Shown here: positions 22,409 through 32,920 of the stretch, one piece after another
How positions within the stretch are numbered: the stretch's first letter is position 1
How the letters are laid out: every line of letters begins with the position of its first letter
Assembly: GCA_032718565.1 (NCBI GenBank)
Contig: JAVGVS010000011.1
Location: 5,466,869-5,530,868, forward strand
Reading direction: 5' to 3'
From: Distichodus sexfasciatus
Taxonomy: Eukaryota; Chordata; Actinopteri; Characiformes; Distichodontidae
Length of the DNA stretch: 64,000 nt
The notes under the pieces: generated by a model
What the model saw: the letters and a program-made list of their open reading frames with translations, nothing else
The model's database searches: none
Told to the model about the DNA's origin: nothing
Translations under genes and position numbers: made by a program

Positions 22409-22961
22409 CACTACCAGTCAAAAGTTTGGACACACCTTCCCATTCAATGTTTTTTCTTTATTTTCATTACTATTTACATTGTAGATTCTCACTAAAGGCA
22501 TCAAAACTTTGAATGAACTGTGTAAAGGCTATATGACCCAGGAGGAGAGTGATGGCGTGCTGCGCCAGATGGCCTGGCCTCTACAGTCACCTGACCTAAA
22601 CCCAGTCGAGATGGTTTGGGATGAGATGGACCGCAGAGTAAAGGCAAAAGGGCCAACAAGTGCTCAGCATCTCTGGGAACTCCTTCAAGACTGTTGGAAA
22701 ACCATTTCAGGTGACTACCTCATGAAGCTCATCGAGAGAATGCCAAGAGTGTGCAAAGCAGTGATCAAAGCAAAGGGTGGTTATTTTCAAGAATCTAAGA
22801 TATAAAACATGTTTTGGGTTATTTCACACTTTTGTTTACTACATAATTCCATATGTGTTCATTCATAGTGCCTTCAGTGAGAATCTACAATGTAAATAAT
22901 CATGATAATAAAGAATAAAACATTGAATGGGAAGGTGTGTCCAAACTTTTGACTGGTAGTG
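22409..22961 (+). mobile_element. Tc1/mariner deletion derivative with intact ends and TA duplication
   Basis: A 553-bp element with near-perfect terminal inverted repeats, CACTACCAGTCAAAAGTTTG and its reverse complement, flanked by TA on both sides (22407-22408 and 22962-22963). Inner copies of a second repeat pair, ATTGTAGATTCTCACT and AGTGAGAATCTACAAT, extend the arms. The interior keeps only the C-terminal end of a Tc1-type transposase. The clean ends suggest a fairly recent, non-autonomous insertion. Confidence 0.92.
22509..22805 (+). pseudogene. Tc1 transposase C-terminal fragment
   Basis: A 98-codon open frame encoding the end of a Tc1/mariner transposase. It contains WPLQSPDLNPVEMVWDEMDR, the conserved PDLNPxE block holding the last Glu of the DD34E catalytic triad, followed by SAQHLWELLQDCW. 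The DNA-binding domain and both catalytic Asp residues are missing through an internal deletion, so the fragment cannot act as a transposase. The frame is intact, which indicates that the deletion is young. Confidence 0.9.
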
Positions 22962-23350
22962 TATGAGTGTGTGTGTCTACAGGGCTTTAGGTATTTGTGA
23001 GGATTTTAAAAAGGTAGGAAAACCCGGACCTTTGTGGATTTATGAGTACATTTATATATGTAAGGACCAGTCTTAAAAACATCTAGTCCTAATAATCATT
23101 AGGAATAGTCATTATGGAAACCAATGAAAGTACAGGGAGGACATGCGTGTGTGAGTGTGTGTGTGTGTGTGTGAGTGATGGGTATGATGTTATTACAGTT
23201 ATTCCGTTGTTTTATATGTTACTCATCAAATTTAAATCACCTCAATAAGTATAAATAATCTTATACTGGGATTAAATGATGCCTTTAATAAGTTCGTGGA
23301 ATTTATCACATTAAGTTGCTGTGTGCATGTGAGTGTGTGCATGGACTTAC

Positions 23351-23464
23351 ATGGTCTGTCCTCGTTGGGTTTGCTGGGAATCTCCTCCACACACTCGGCG
23401 GGGAACCACCCCACGTTCCCTCGCGCGCTGCCCTCCCAAAATCCCCCTTCTCCAATACTGAGCA
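23351..23464 (-). CDS. shank2: shank2 exon, C-terminal half of SH3 domain
   Basis: This 114-bp exon (phase 1 in, phase 1 out) encodes VLSIGEGGFWEGSARGNVGW, then FPAECVEEIPSKPNEDRP. It contains the SH3 strand with the conserved aromatic FWEG, the GWFP motif of the fourth strand and the Shank-typical AECVEE ending. It follows the previous SH3 exon across a 631-bp intron. The acceptor is TTCTCCACAG and the donor T|GTAAGT is a strong consensus. The split codon is completed by the exon at 13286 (T plus AT, Tyr). The nearby 10-kb intron holds a candidate in-phase cassette or first exon (17528-17581). Confidence 0.97.
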
Positions 23465-24095
23465 CTGTGGAGAAATCAGTCATGTGATCAGAGACAGGTT
23501 ACGCCACTATCATCACATCCTCATAACCAACCACTCCAAAAACTGTAGCAGAAAAGTAGTATTTACTTAACTAGACAAGTCAAAGCTCTAAACGTGAAAT
23601 GAAAAAGATTTCCTTTTTTTAATTGACTGTGTATATAGCAACCATCACTGTCAAGTTAAAACCCTAGTCCTGGTTCCATACCATAGTTTATTACTCAGTT
23701 CTTGAATACAGGCTGAATCCTAGGGGTGTAACGTTACATCGGTCTATATTGATATATCAATTCAGTGATCAACAAGCTCATTGCATCAATTCAAAATGAT
23801 AATATCAGACACCATATATATTGTAACACCACTTTATATTGAACAGGGGTCTATTTTGATTAAAAGAGAAGAAAGTGAAATGATATTTAGCTGCGTTTTG
23901 TGTTTTTGTGATATGTTGAAGAGTTGACTCTGTAGTAGCAGACATTGTGATATCAGCAGACATCAAACTGTTGTCCATTGATGAAACTTGTGATTACTTG
24001 TGATCCTGAATCCACTGTGTTAGAGACAACGATACAGAATATGACTCTACAAAGCCGGGACTGAAATACCACCCAATTAGGATCGGAGAACGTAC
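23465..24095. other. intron inside the SH3 coding region
   Basis: 631-bp intron. Positions 23722-23850 (GGGGTGTAACGTTACATCGG and following) resemble dispersed hAT-type MITE ends also seen near 46090, 55610 and 58080. Otherwise plain AT-rich sequence. Confidence 0.75.
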
Positions 24096-24253
24096 CTTTC
24101 ACCCTGTCGTTCTTATACAGGGCGATTTCCCCCTCTGCCTGAGGCTGGTAAGATTTCACCACCATGTAGTGCCTCCCAGGTACAGCACTGTACAGCTTGC
24201 GTTTGGATCCTGGAGTGTCAGAGCCGGAGAAGGCATCCCGACTGGGCCTTGGG
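24096..24253 (-). CDS. shank2: shank2 exon, N-terminal half of SH3 domain
   Basis: This 158-bp exon is entered in phase 2 and left in phase 1. It encodes SPRPSRDAFSGSDTPGSKRK, then LYSAVPGRHYMVVKSYQPQA, then EGEIALYKNDRVK. KLYSAVPGR opens the Shank-type SH3; the usual ALYDY motif is replaced by VVKSYQP, as in other SHANKs, whose SH3 is atypical for ligand binding. The acceptor CCCTTTAG is strong and the donor is G|GTACGT. The same open frame continues upstream of the acceptor as an acidic, protein-like sequence to about 24343, which might mark an alternative, longer exon (see findings). Confidence 0.96.
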
Positions 24254-24343
24254 CTAAAGGGAGAGGGGATGAAAACATTACCTTTATACAATAACTCTTC
24301 ATCCTCCTCCTCAGGTACCAACACGCACTGAACAAAATCAAGG
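24254..24343 (-). other. open acidic extension upstream of an SH3 exon
   Basis: The frame of the exon at 24253-24096 continues upstream through its acceptor. It encodes LDFVQCVLVPEEEDEELLYK then GNVFIPSPF, with the first in-frame stop near 24355. An AG after GATGACAG (24344) would join the preceding exon in frame (phase 2), though its pyrimidine tract is poor. The stretch could be an alternative longer exon, or the relic of one. I do not recognise the peptide. Confidence 0.25.
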
Positions 24344-25167
24344 CTGTCATCAAATCATGAACGCCATCTTTTTTAAAGAATCATTTTTGAGACTTTCACT
24401 CTTTGGTCTAAAGTCGTATCTTTTTCAGCAAATGCACTTATTAATAGTAACTGTACAAACAAGTAACACAATCAGCACGAAATAACCAGTGAAAGCAATA
24501 AAGTGAAGAATATCATAAAGAAATAAAATTATGAATATTCATCATTTTGTAATGGATTCTGTATTATAGAAATGAAATCTCAGGCTAACAAGTGCAGACA
24601 GAGAAAAGGTAGTTAAAGAGCTCCATCTGGTGGAGCAAAACAAAAAACAAAATCAGTCAGATTTAACTCAATCCCCAGCTATTTAGTCCCTAGTCTGATG
24701 CTAATACCAAAGGGCCTTGTGTAAATCAATTTTGGCCCCCACCAAATAATTAGTTTGTGTGCTAACAAAATAAGCATCATCTCATGAGATCAGTGCTGAC
24801 TCATTCTGAAGTACCCAGAGGCCCTCAATGCACTGGCCACTAAAGCACTCTTTTGCCCCTTTATTAACACAAATGCATGTTGTACAGGAACATGCATAAA
24901 AAACAAGTATTTACAGGGAGACGCACAGAGGCTTGTAATGAGGACTGAAGGGACGTGACCCAAATATAAAGTGGGAAAGAACTTCACTAAAACTGTACCT
25001 GAACTTACATAAGGCTGAGCTCAGCCTCAAAAGTGTCTTGCTCCCGCTTCACTCTCAGCGGACTATCAGTATGTAGCATAACTTCCATTATCATATTTGT
25101 GTGTGTGTGTGTGTTTGGGTTGTTATGTCCTGAAACGTCCACTAGAATGTGGCAAAGACTGGTTTGC

Positions 25168-25601
25168 GATTAGGATAAGATTATAGCCAGGTTTAGGGAT
25201 AATATTAGATTATAGCCAGGTTTGGGTTTAAGGATAAATATTGGTCAGATTTGCTGTTAGGGTTACATTATGGCAAGGATAACATTAGCATTAGTTTAAG
25301 GCCAGGTTTAGGATTAGTATTACTTTATGGCCTGTTTAAGGATAGGGATAGATTATAGTCAGATTATGCCCAGGTTTAGATCATGGGCTGGTTTAGGAAT
25401 ACTATTAGATTATGGCCAGGTTTGGGGTTAGGATTAAATTATGGACATATTTATGGCTAAAATTATTGATCATGGCCAGATTATGCCCAGATTTATGGAC
25501 AGGATTAGATTATGCCCAAGTTTGGGGTTAGGATTAAATTATGGCCAGGTTATGGGATATGATTAGATCATGGCAAGGTTTAGGGTTAGAATTAGATTAG
25601 G
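25168..25601. repeat. degenerate minisatellite, about 30-40 bp units
   Basis: A tandem array of variable units built on GATTATGGCCAGGTTTAGGG with spacers such as TTAGGATTAAATT. At least ten diverged units are visible by eye. The TTAGGGTTA-like pieces resemble telomere repeats only superficially. Confidence 0.8.
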
Positions 25602-27388
25602 TGTGTTTTCTTAAATATAGATGTGATCTAGCACAGCATTTTGCACAAAATTAGCAATTAATTTCAATCCTGAGCCAGTAAATCCTAATCGAGCCAATTA
25701 CGTAAATGACCTCTTTTCCACCTAAAAAATGACCTGCCCCCTTAAAGAAGCCCCCACCTCCTGTAGAGGTCAACTGCAGCCTATAGGAGCTGGTAAAATT
25801 GGGCCAAAGCTCCTACACTTGCCCTCTGCGTGACTTTAATAAGACTCTGTTGGGAGACGGCCCAATGTCAAAAGCAAAGGCGCTACTGCAGCTGACTGCA
25901 CGAGCCAGAGCGCCCAAATTAACTCTGTTACATAACAACGGCCGAACATTTCTATTCTGACCAAATGAACAGGCAATAGAGACATCAGGAATCACATCAC
26001 GCCTTAAGAATGGCAGCACTGCTTCCATTCTACTTTAGCGTAGCTTTAGCAAACCATACTCTTATGCAAAGACTAGACTAGTTTTTACTAATTCAACAAG
26101 AGTTATAAAATGGAATGGGACTGTAAGTAATAAGAACCTTATTGCATTCATGCTTGATTATTGTATTGTATAATCCCACACTTACACAAACATGCAGTCC
26201 CCACAACCTGCTGTGATACATAAGCATTCTATGCAAGAATCAGAAAAAATCATTGTATTCACGTTCCATTTAAACGCAAGACAATTTTAAAGGTACAAAG
26301 TAACAGAGTAACAGAGCTGGCAGGCTGCTTTTAAAGGACTGGGCAAAGCTGTGAAAACATACCAATAGCCAATGTATTCATCCTGTATATATTGTTATGA
26401 AACTGTGAAAAAGTGAGTTTACTGCATACCTTTGATTTGTTATTCAGGTCTACAGCAATCTTTTTTTCCAGCAGTAAAAGAAGTGCTAATGAGAGATGCA
26501 GACAGATTCAATTTTAAACTGATCATTACACAAACATGAACAAATCTATAGTCTCCTAAAATAAATAAAGACTTCATATGAGAATTATTTTGTTGGTATA
26601 TATTTGTGTAATAGGTTTCAGTCTAGCTCCATCCTACATCCAGCACTAGCACCAAGGCCATTTATCCTAACTCTTATATTAAAAGCAACTTGTATTTCCT
26701 AATCACTGTCCCCGTAATGATAGATAAGTCGCTCTGAATATGAAAGTTTGTTAAATGCCATAAATATAAATGCTAAACAAAATATGCTACAGTCAAGGTG
26801 GTAATACAAAGGAACAGGTCACATTATTTTAGAGCTTCACATACAACATGACTAACTTTTCCAAAATAATTTAAAATGTTGAATTTTTACAGCATTTATC
26901 TAAACTTCATATCCAGTGGGACATTTCATGGAGGTGGTATAGAGCCAGATTCCAGCCTACAACTTTTCTGTACATAGTCGAGCATCCTACCATTAGTCCT
27001 ACCATCATCCCACATTAAAAAAGATTTGTACAAAGCAATTTTTATGTTTGTATTTTGTAACATTTAAACACTTGCTATATGCAAATTCATTCCCCAGTTT
27101 GGCCTCACACAAAACTGACCCCTTGCTCTGACTCAGAGTTGCCATTCACTGCTTTACAGATGCAGATTTCTGCCTTTTAAGAAATAAAAGATTGTAAAAA
27201 TTGTAAAAATTATAGTTTTGATCTGTAAAAAGCTTAAGCTTTTGGGAATCTGTCCCTCTCATCATTTTCCATTCTCCTTTTCCGTTCACCACTTTCCTCT
27301 CATTAGCCATTTCTACTCTTTTGCTGCTTTACACTCATCTTCCCTTCATCTTACCTCTTGTCTCCTCTCCTCTCCTTTCATTTCTCCT

Positions 27389-27424
27389 GTCCTTCCTTCC
27401 TTCCTTCCTTCCTTCCTTCCTTCT
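27389..27424. repeat. (CCTT)n microsatellite
   Basis: About nine CCTT/TTCC units within a pyrimidine-rich region (27240-27450). Confidence 0.9.
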
Positions 27425-28703
27425 TTTGTTTCTCCTGTCTTTTTTTAGGCTCCCCACCGACGCATTTTGCTTCTGATGTTTTAATGAGCATCTCCTTTGT
27501 TGCAGCTTAATTTGGGACCACATGCATCACTCAAAGATGTTCACCAAAAAAGTTAATTAAAGCAAACAAATGAGCTCTGAGAAGAGGAAAACTGCAGACA
27601 TCTGCTACGAGTACTGGTAGTGTGTTCATGAAAAAAAAGGTTACAGGCAGTAAACATCACACAAAGGCCCCTGCATTTCGCTGGTAAGGCCTCCGAGGGC
27701 CTCAGCTAAGTAACAGCAACGGCAGTGGAGAAATACAGTGGATGAGTGAGTGATCGAGGTGCTTATTTCTGGTAAGTCAGCTGGGACCCTAATATCCCTG
27801 TAGCAAGCAAACCTGCCAATGCACTTACAACAGCTGTCAAACCCGCCAGAGAGATTTTCTCATCCGACTCCAACCAGCGATTACATAAGGAGAGCGCTCG
27901 GCCTTATTTTAGGGAGAGAAAAGTCAATGTGGGCTGAGGTATTTATGCAAAGCAGAGCGTATTGAAACAGGTCCACTCAGTATTAGATATGGGTTAAGGC
28001 GGCATATGAATAGCTTCACCCCCGTCTTTATATATAGCTCACCGCTGCAAAAGCACATAGACCTAAAAGGTTTGAGCTCAGCAAATCAGAATGAAACCTC
28101 AATCCAGTTTGGGAATGATTTACTTACTAATTATAGAATTATTCATCTGGTGTTTGTAAAGTAAAACACAATTACTGACATATACAATATACTGTATGTG
28201 AATGTGACAATCTGTTACGGTAAATGTTAGCGGCGCTGTCTTGATATTGACGTGATAAAAATACTGATAATAAAGTAAGGGTTAGAAAAATAAAGTAATA
28301 AATAAATGCATGCATTATTGAAATAAAATAAATAAATATATAAGACCCTAAAACTCTATATACACATAAGAATTTTTTAAAATTATGCTTAAGGCTTTTT
28401 TCTTAATAAGCATCAGTTTATTTTCATTATAGTCTACAAACTATGATGCTGAAATTTTTAAGAGCCATACAGTATATATTTAGAAATAGTATATATAGTC
28501 CTGTGTGATGTTTTCTATTTCTGTAGATTACACTAAATGGTCTCGTTTAAGTGCATTATAATGACGCAACAATCTGTGTGAACGCTGTGAATAAACCATT
28601 TTCCCCCAAAGAGAGGAGGCACGTGGCAGCACTTACAAAGGTGTTGTGTGACAAGACAGATCTAGAACAGGGGTGAGAACTGTCAACTCAGGTTATTACA
28701 GTA

Positions 28704-29260
28704 CTCCCAAAAAATGTGAATATCATGAAAAAGGTCATATGTTTTTGTAACTTAATTCAAAAAGCTTAACCTTCTTATATGCTATATTCATTACAGGTAA
28801 AGTGAAATATTTCAGGGTGGCACGGTGGCACAGTGGTTAGCGCTGCCTCCTCACAGTGAGAAGGTTCTAGGTTCAAACCCTGGGGACGGCCGTAGGGCCT
28901 TTCTGTGTGGAGTTTGTGTGCTCTCCCTGTGTTTGCGTGGGTTTTCTCCGGGTGCTCCGGTTCCTCCCGCAGTCCAAACGTATGCACTATAGGTTAATTG
29001 GCGACTCTAAATTGGCCCGTAAAGAGTGGATGTGAGTGTGATTGTGTGAGTGTGGGTGTCCTGCGTTGTGTTGGCGCCTGCCCAGGGTTGGTCCCCGCAT
29101 TGCGCCCGTAAATTCCTGGGATAGGCTCCGGTCCCCGCAACCCCAGTAGGGATGAAGCGGTTCGGGTAATGAATGAAATATTTCAAGCCTACTTTTTAAA
29201 ATGTTGAAGATTATGACTGACAGCAAGAAACATTTTTACTCAAACTCGAAATTAGATATT
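28704..29260 (+). mobile_element. older dispersed repeat split by a SINE insertion
   Basis: CTCCCAAAAAATGTGAATAT through ACAGGTAAAGTGAAATATTT on the left, and ATTTCAAGCCTACTTTTTAA through GATTATGACTGACAGC on the right, resemble the halves of one AT-rich fish repeat separated by the SINE at 28815-29173. The family is not firmly identified. Confidence 0.45.
28815..29173 (+). mobile_element. tRNA-derived SINE, family 2, full length with target duplication
   Basis: Starts GGGTGGCACGGTGGCACAGT, with a tRNA-like head (box A GTGGTTAGCGCT, box B GGTTCAAACCC). It contains TTTCTGTGTGGAGTTTG, GGGTTTTCTCCGGGTGCTCC and GGGATAGGCTCCGGTCCCCG, and ends in AATGAA-type repeats. It is flanked by 12-bp direct repeats TGAAATATTTCA (28803-28814 and 29174-29185). 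Confidence 0.9.
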
Positions 29261-29275
29261 GTAATAATTTGAGAG

Positions 29276-29555
29276 TCGGCACGGGGGTGTAGTGGTTAGC
29301 ACTGCCACCTCACAGCGAGAAGGTCCTGGGTTCGATCCCCAGGTCGGCCCTTCTGTGGGGAGTTTGAATGCTCTCCGCGTGTTCGTGTGGGTTTTGCAAT
29401 ATAGGTTGATTGGCGAATCCAAATTAGCCCCATAAGGTGTGACTGAGAGTGTGATTGCGTGTGTGTGTGTGCCCTGCGCTGTGTTGGCGCCCGGCCAAGG
29501 TCGATCCCTGCCTTGCACCCATAGTCCCAGAATCGGCTCTGGTCCCCATAAATCA
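29276..29555 (+). mobile_element. tRNA-derived SINE, family 2
   Basis: Second forward copy about 100 bp after the first (CGGCACGGGGGTGTAGTGGT, then GTTCGATCCC), with an internal deletion of the GGGTGCTCCGG part and a degraded tail. Confidence 0.85.
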
Positions 29556-30660
29556 AGCTTCAAAATGATACCTATATCGAATGAATCGGACGACATATGA
29601 CTGAGATATCAACATTCAAAGAAGTCGGGTTTCTCCTGTCACGGCAAGTGAGAAACGGAGAAATCTGCCTTTGAAGTTGACTATCGACGTAGCACTCACA
29701 GACGCTTGGTGCGGTCACAGCTATGTTTGTATTTACGGTAGCCTACGCTGCGTTCACAGCCACACGGATAGAAATATCTTCACGCTAGTCAACGAGTGGA
29801 TTTACCGTAAATATTGAAGTAGAGCAGTCAAAACAGAAACTTTTAACATTCTGCTGGAATTGAATTCCTCACCTCAAGAAAGTTACGTTTTTAGGATGGA
29901 AAAGGTAAGTTTTTCAGTGAAATTTATTCACAACAGTACAGTATAGACCTTCCACTGTTTCAAAATACTAAAAACAAAAAATCCAAAATTTTACCCCACG
30001 CAACATAAACAGTCATTTTTCTCGGAAACCTCTGTTGCGACAAGCGACTGGTTTTGCCGTGGAGGGTCAAAAATAATTATGACGAATAACCTTTTGTAAC
30101 CAATACATTTTCGTCTCATGGGAGGTTGTGCATCAAAAACTTATAAAAATTTAGATACACAAACACATTTTGTAATGCAGTATCAATGATTTTGTTGCAA
30201 TGTGGAAAAGTGCATATTTCATTTTGGCTTCTTCAACAAATAAATCCCAGGTTTGATAGTTTAAAAGTGCATTTTTATCCTGTCACCAGTTGAGAGCGCT
30301 ACACTGAACAGAATTCCCCATTTTTTAATATACTTTCATCTCTAATAACGTGTATTCTTTGTCATTTTCAAACAAACCTACTTATTCCCTCATTCTCCAT
30401 CCACTTGACGTCCTGACCCCATGGAGCCACAAGCCATTACCGAGCTCAGAGAAGAAAGGAGTGAGTTTGTCGTTTTCTTCGCCAGCATGACGAGGGGGAA
30501 AGTCTCCAGCTCATCCTCAACCATCAGAGCAGAGCTCCAACCTACAATTAGCCGATGCCATCGGAACTAACTGCAGCTGCTCTCCTCTGAGGGTCTGAGG
30601 GGCGACGCTATTGAACACAGCACAGAGGCAGAAACACACACACTCACAACACATGCACGT

Positions 30661-30689
30661 ACACGCGCGCACACACACACACACACACA
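30661..30689. repeat. CG/CA microsatellite
   Basis: ACACGCGCGCACACACACAC-type alternating repeat. Confidence 0.85.
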
Positions 30690-31107
30690 ACATACGCTCA
30701 TGTCCATAGCAACGGCTGCTGTAACTAGGGACAGATCCCTCTCAAATGGCATTCATGGATATAGAGGCCAAAAACAGATATTCAGATCTCATGTAGAATA
30801 TCACACCTCTTTATTCTGATCTCAGAACAGTTTGGAAGATTCTACTCTAGGTGCATGTTGCAAGCCTTAATGCTTAGCTTATCTTAGCTTGGATGGCACT
30901 CATTAACATTCGTAGGTTTTTTGTCTATGAAATTGGTTTGAGCTGAGGAGCAAAAAAGGCCAACAGTCAACACCGTACTTCATCATCTATATGACAAGCA
31001 AAAAATGAAAATGCCACCAGTCTCTGACTTGGGCCACTTGAAGTCGCAAATCCCACAAGAGCTGCATTTTTGGAAATGCTCTTGATGTCACCACTTGACA
31101 TCACATC

Positions 31108-31942
31108 CAGAGTTGGACAGTAACTAAGTACATTTACTTGAGTACGGTACTTAATAGAGTTTTTGAGTATCTGCACTTCACTTGAGTAGTATTTTATTTT
31201 GAAAATTTTGACTTCCACTTCACTACATTTTCAAGACAAATACTGTACTTTTTACTTTTTACACTACATTTCTATCAAGATTCTCACTACTCGTTACTTT
31301 CAAATCTGGGGATAAAGTGGATGTTATTCCCCTTTTCTAAAAGGTGATTGGTTGTTTGGCAGGTGACAGTCTGTCAGTAATCAGTAGGGTTACGTCACGC
31401 CTGTAGACTGGAACTATAAAACCAAGCTCAGACAGTTCTGCCATTTTGCCTTGATTAACATTGTTGCTGTTGGAAAGTCATGACACTAGAGGTGTAAACC
31501 TGGGTTTTAAGCAGGTTTGAATGTTGATTTTCATGTTCTGAGCTGCATTTACAGCTACTGCACTGTCCTCCTGATTAACATACACATACATGTGTGCACA
31601 CACTACCAGAGCTGTGTCAGAACCATGCTGTTTTGTGGGGGTGTGTAGTCTTACAATTAATTTATAAAATAAACTAATGACTGGTTTTCTTTATCAGTTT
31701 AAGTTGTGTTTCATTCAGGAACATTCTACCAATTCCTTATTCTACAGCGTCTACAAGCTAGTCAGAGGCCTTAGGTGTTCTAAGTGTTGTGGCAATAATG
31801 TAACAATGTGGTGAAAGAAGACATACTTTTAATACTTAAGTATTTTTTCAAACAAGTACTTCAGTACTTTAACAGTAACATTTGACTAGTGGTATCTGTA
31901 CTTTCACTTAAGTAACAAAGTTAGCTACTTTGCCCACCTCTG
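31108..31942 (+). mobile_element. hAT-type MITE with perfect 8-bp target duplication
   Basis: 835-bp non-coding element with ends CAGAGTTGGACAGTAACTAA and AGCTACTTTGCCCACCTCTG. It is flanked by identical 8-mers ATCACATC (31100-31107 and 31943-31950), the length typical of hAT insertions. The body is AT-rich with CTTGAGTA/AAGTATT motifs typical of this common fish family. No transposase is encoded. A related fragment is at 32765-32920. Confidence 0.9.
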
Positions 31943-31962
31943 ATCACATCAAAAAGCAAAGT

Positions 31963-32478
31963 TTAAAGGAGAACTTTGGCCAATTTCAACATTTAGCTCT
32001 ATTGTTGGTTGTCGCAGAGTGCTGTCAGTAGCGACAAAAATTGCTGTTGCCTACACTGATCATGCTCCTTCTAGTGTTCGCACCCTGGCGACTGTAACGC
32101 TAACCATTCGGAGCAGGATTTAAATGTGCTTTTAGCCTCTTAACATGCTCAAAATGTCATTACAAATGCTAGGCAACATGAACCAGTTCCTTACAAGACA
32201 ACACAGTGCATATGTAACTGCAGTAGTTCTGAAAGAACAGTATAAAAAAGTGTTTATTCTGGCAGTGACATACCTTTGTTTACTCTCTACACTAGTTGCT
32301 TGTCGAGTAGTGATGTGTCAGTCATGAATGAAACGGCTCTTGGAGCCGGCTCGACATTTAACTAGTGTGGACTTTACTGGAAACAACAAGAGTAAACAAA
32401 GGTATGTGACTGCTTTATACTGTTCTTTCAGAACTACTGGAGTTCTAAATGTTGAAATTGAGTGAAGTTCCCCATTAA
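31963..32478. mobile_element. TTAA-flanked foldback element
   Basis: Ends TTAAAGGAGAACTTTGGCCA and GAGTGAAGTTCCCCATTAA are imperfect inverted repeats of about 30 bp bearing AATTTCAACATTTA, each including TTAA, as in piggyBac/Kolobok-type insertion. Inside, a second long inverted repeat pairs about 32212-32290 with 32390-32445 (AGTTCTGAAAGAACAGTATA versus TATACTGTTCTTTCAGAACT). It lies only 12 bp after the hAT target duplication. Confidence 0.75.
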
Positions 32479-32493
32479 AGTATTGCTTGTAAT

Positions 32494-32706
32494 GGGGCAG
32501 CGGCAGTGTAACGGAAGGGAGTTGGCCCTGTGAATGGAGGGTTCGAATTCCAGGCTGGTAAAGGTACCACTGAGGTACTTATAAGCAAGGTACCTGCCCA
32601 TCAGCTGTCCACTGCTCTGTCACAGATTGGTCAAAAGCAGACGTCATATTTTGTTGTGGTGCACTGTTTGCTGTGCTGTGTTCACAATCACAAATAATCA
32701 CTCTAA
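32494..32706 (+). mobile_element. tRNA-derived SINE, family 1
   Basis: Forward copy from GGGGCAGCGGCAGTGTAACG to the tail CACAATCACAAATAATCACT. It is the third element of the 31.1-32.9 kb cluster and has a small internal deletion before GTCACAGATTGGTC. Confidence 0.8.
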
Positions 32707-32764
32707 TTCACTAAGCTGACTAATTCTACTGAACACTTTTAGCACCGTCAATATCCCATTCTTT

Positions 32765-32920
32765 AGTACTTTCACTCAAGTAGTATTTAATGTGTGACTT
32801 TTAATTTTGACTTTTACTTGTATCAATTTTGTAAAGTATCAGGTATTATACCTCTTAAAGTATAGCCCTGGCATCCACAAAAGATCTGAGCAAAAATAGT
32901 AACAGTCAGTTACTTCAACC
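32765..32920 (+). mobile_element. fragment related to the 31108 hAT MITE
   Basis: TACTTTCACTCAAGTAGTAT and TTTTGACTTTTACTTGTATC repeat the AAGTAGTATTT and TTTTGACTT motifs of the neighbouring element. No intact ends. Confidence 0.5.

Larger units (their letters stand above)
13287..23350. other. 10-kb intron between SH3 and the PDZ linker
   Basis: Rich in repeats: SINE copies at 14095, 19701 and 21295, a hAT-like MITE at 15146-15631, Tc1/mariner remnants at 18331-19118 and 22409-22961, and CA runs near 14787 and 21895-22070. It also holds the candidate alternative exon at 17528-17581 and a GC-rich block with two AP-1 sites near 20400-20570. Positions 16110-16320 hold a TACTGTAAAT-type dispersed repeat. 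Confidence 0.8.

Noticed and set aside
23953..24324. Reading the full 123-codon minus frame as one exon
   Set aside because: It runs past the GTACGT donor at 24096 into intron; the exon is bounded by splice phase. Only the upstream extension is kept as an open question.
25168..25601. Interstitial telomere repeat
   Set aside because: TTAGGG occurs only sporadically inside longer diverged units, not as tandem hexamers.
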